DNA from: Thermomicrobiales bacterium
GTDB lineage: Bacteria > Chloroflexota > Chloroflexia > Thermomicrobiales > UBA6265
Assembly (NCBI GenBank): GCA_025937615.1
Contig: JAICRA010000112.1
Coordinates: 1 to 5,772, forward strand
DNA length: 5,772 nucleotides
Direction of reading: 5' to 3'
The notes beneath the pieces are model-generated. The model had not been told where the DNA came from. It ran no database searches and was given only the letters and a program-made list of their open reading frames with translations. Positions 5,008 through 5,772 of this stretch are shown here, piece by piece (within the stretch, counting starts at the first letter, position 1; every line of letters begins with the position of its first letter). The position numbers were made by a program, and so were the translations under genes.

Positions 5008-5772
5008 GTGACTGTGATTAACTGGCTTCTTCTCTTCATCCCGATCGCCTTGATCTTGGAGCGCGCCTGGCCGGAGGCACACACCTGGATCTTCTTTGCG
5101 GCTGCTGTGGCAATTATTCCGATCGCGCGACTCATCGTCCAGGCGACGGAACATATCGCGGTCCGGACCGGCGATGCCGTAGGCGGACTGTTGAACGCAA
5201 CCTTCGGCAACGCTCCGGAACTCATTATTGCTGTGGTCGCGCTCAAGGCGGGCCTGTTCGATATGGTGCGCGCGTCCCTGATCGGAGCGATTCTGGCGAA
5301 CCTGCTGCTGGCTCTCGGAATCGCCTTTCTCCTCGGCGGAATGCGTTACCACAATCAGGAATACAACGCCGGCGCAACTCGACTGTACAGCTCGATGATG
5401 CTCATCGCGGTCATCAGCCTGATTGTGCCGAGCGCGTTCAACCGTTTTTTTTCTCCGGACGAGACGATACGTCAAGAGGAACTGCTGAACATGGGCATGG
5501 TGATTGTCCTCTTAATCGCTTACGCCCTCTATCTCGTCTTCATGCTCAAGACCCATGCGGAATTTTTCGCCGGTGCAAACGCTGAGGGAGAACACCACGG
5601 CACCGGCGAACATTGGGGACTTCCACGGGCAGTTGGCAGCCTCGTTGTCGCATCGGTGTTGGCGGCATGGATGAGCGAGATTCTGGTCGGGGCCGCCGAA
5701 GGAACCGGCAAGGCTCTGGGCATGTCGCAGACGTTTATCGGTATCGTTTTTCTCGCCATTGTTGGGGGCGCC
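5008..5772 (+). CDS. CAX-type Ca2+/H+ antiporter, 3'-truncated by window edge
   Basis: This membrane cation exchanger belongs to the CaCA superfamily, CAX branch, and would export Ca2+ (or similar cations) against protons. The frame runs from GTG 5008 to the right edge without a stop, giving 255 residues; family members are about 350-400, so 100 or more are missing. The first alpha-repeat is textbook: GDAVGGLLNATFGNAPELII (55-74) followed by SLIGAILANLLLALG (90-104), with Glu71 of GNAPE the expected cation ligand. A linker after the fifth helix is rich in acid and histidine (EGEHHGTGEHWG, 193-204). The second repeat begins with SEILVGAAEG (223-232) and QTFIGIVFLAIVGGA (241-255), cut exactly where the second acidic motif should follow. 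Hydrophobic helices are seen near 4-18, 27-44, 66-80, 90-110, 129-142, 161-180 and 207-222. It follows the DUF2252 gene by 120 bases; I see no evidence that they work together. Confidence 0.93.
   Translation, partial: MTVINWLLLFIPIALILERAWPEAHTWIFFAAAVAIIPIARLIVQATEHIAVRTGDAVGGLLNATFGNAPELIIAVVALKAGLFDMVRASLIGAILANLLLALGIAFLLGGMRYHNQEYNAGATRLYSSMMLIAVISLIVPSAFNRFFSPDETIRQEELLNMGMVIVLLIAYALYLVFMLKTHAEFFAGANAEGEHHGTGEHWGLPRAVGSLVVASVLAAWMSEILVGAAEGTGKALGMSQTFIGIVFLAIVGGA

Noticed and set aside
4954..5475. Reverse-strand open frame opposite the CAX gene
   Set aside because: The + strand frame carries unmistakable CAX repeats over the same bases; the reverse product is low-complexity charged sequence.

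Overview
The window is a GC-rich (high-50s percent by eye), densely coded bacterial segment with every recognisable gene on the + strand. The proteins (a CitT/TtdT-type exchanger, aspartase, a small Popeye-like membrane protein, an exported DUF2252 protein, a CAX-type cation exchanger) fit a Gram-negative, probably proteobacterial, chromosome. The sequence alone does not fix the genus. No RNA gene, CRISPR array, intact insertion sequence or attachment site was found.

Layout: (1) 1-1035 is the C-terminal two thirds of a CitT-like dicarboxylate/citrate exchanger of the DASS family, cut by the left edge. (2) 1036-1164 is a spacer. (3) 1165-1812 encodes a 215-residue protein with three membrane helices and a cytosolic Popeye-like cyclic-nucleotide-binding domain. 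(4) 1813-1942 is a second spacer. (5) 1943-3355 is aspA, a complete aspartate ammonia-lyase. (6) 3356-3597 is a spacer of 242 bases without a recognisable gene. (7) 3637-4887 encodes a DUF2252 protein with a signal peptide. (8) 4888-5007 is a spacer. (9) 5008 to the right edge is the N-terminal part of a Ca2+/H+ (CAX) antiporter.

The first three genes look like one metabolic unit. Aspartase converts L-aspartate to fumarate and ammonia, the exchanger would move C4-dicarboxylates or related acids across the inner membrane, and the Popeye-like protein between them could sense a cyclic nucleotide. The last two genes share the strand but show no clear functional tie to the first three.

The most notable observation is that the junction 'end of the exchanger gene, short spacer, start of the next gene' occurs twice. 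Bases 1012-1083 and 1871-1947 are imperfect direct repeats flanking the Popeye-like gene. The second copy, directly before aspA, still reads LIGAPWMLA in one frame, matching VIGVPWMLA at the end of the intact exchanger. It therefore looks like the remnant of a second exchanger gene end. This points to a past duplication, deletion or cassette insertion that placed the Popeye-like gene between an exchanger and aspA.
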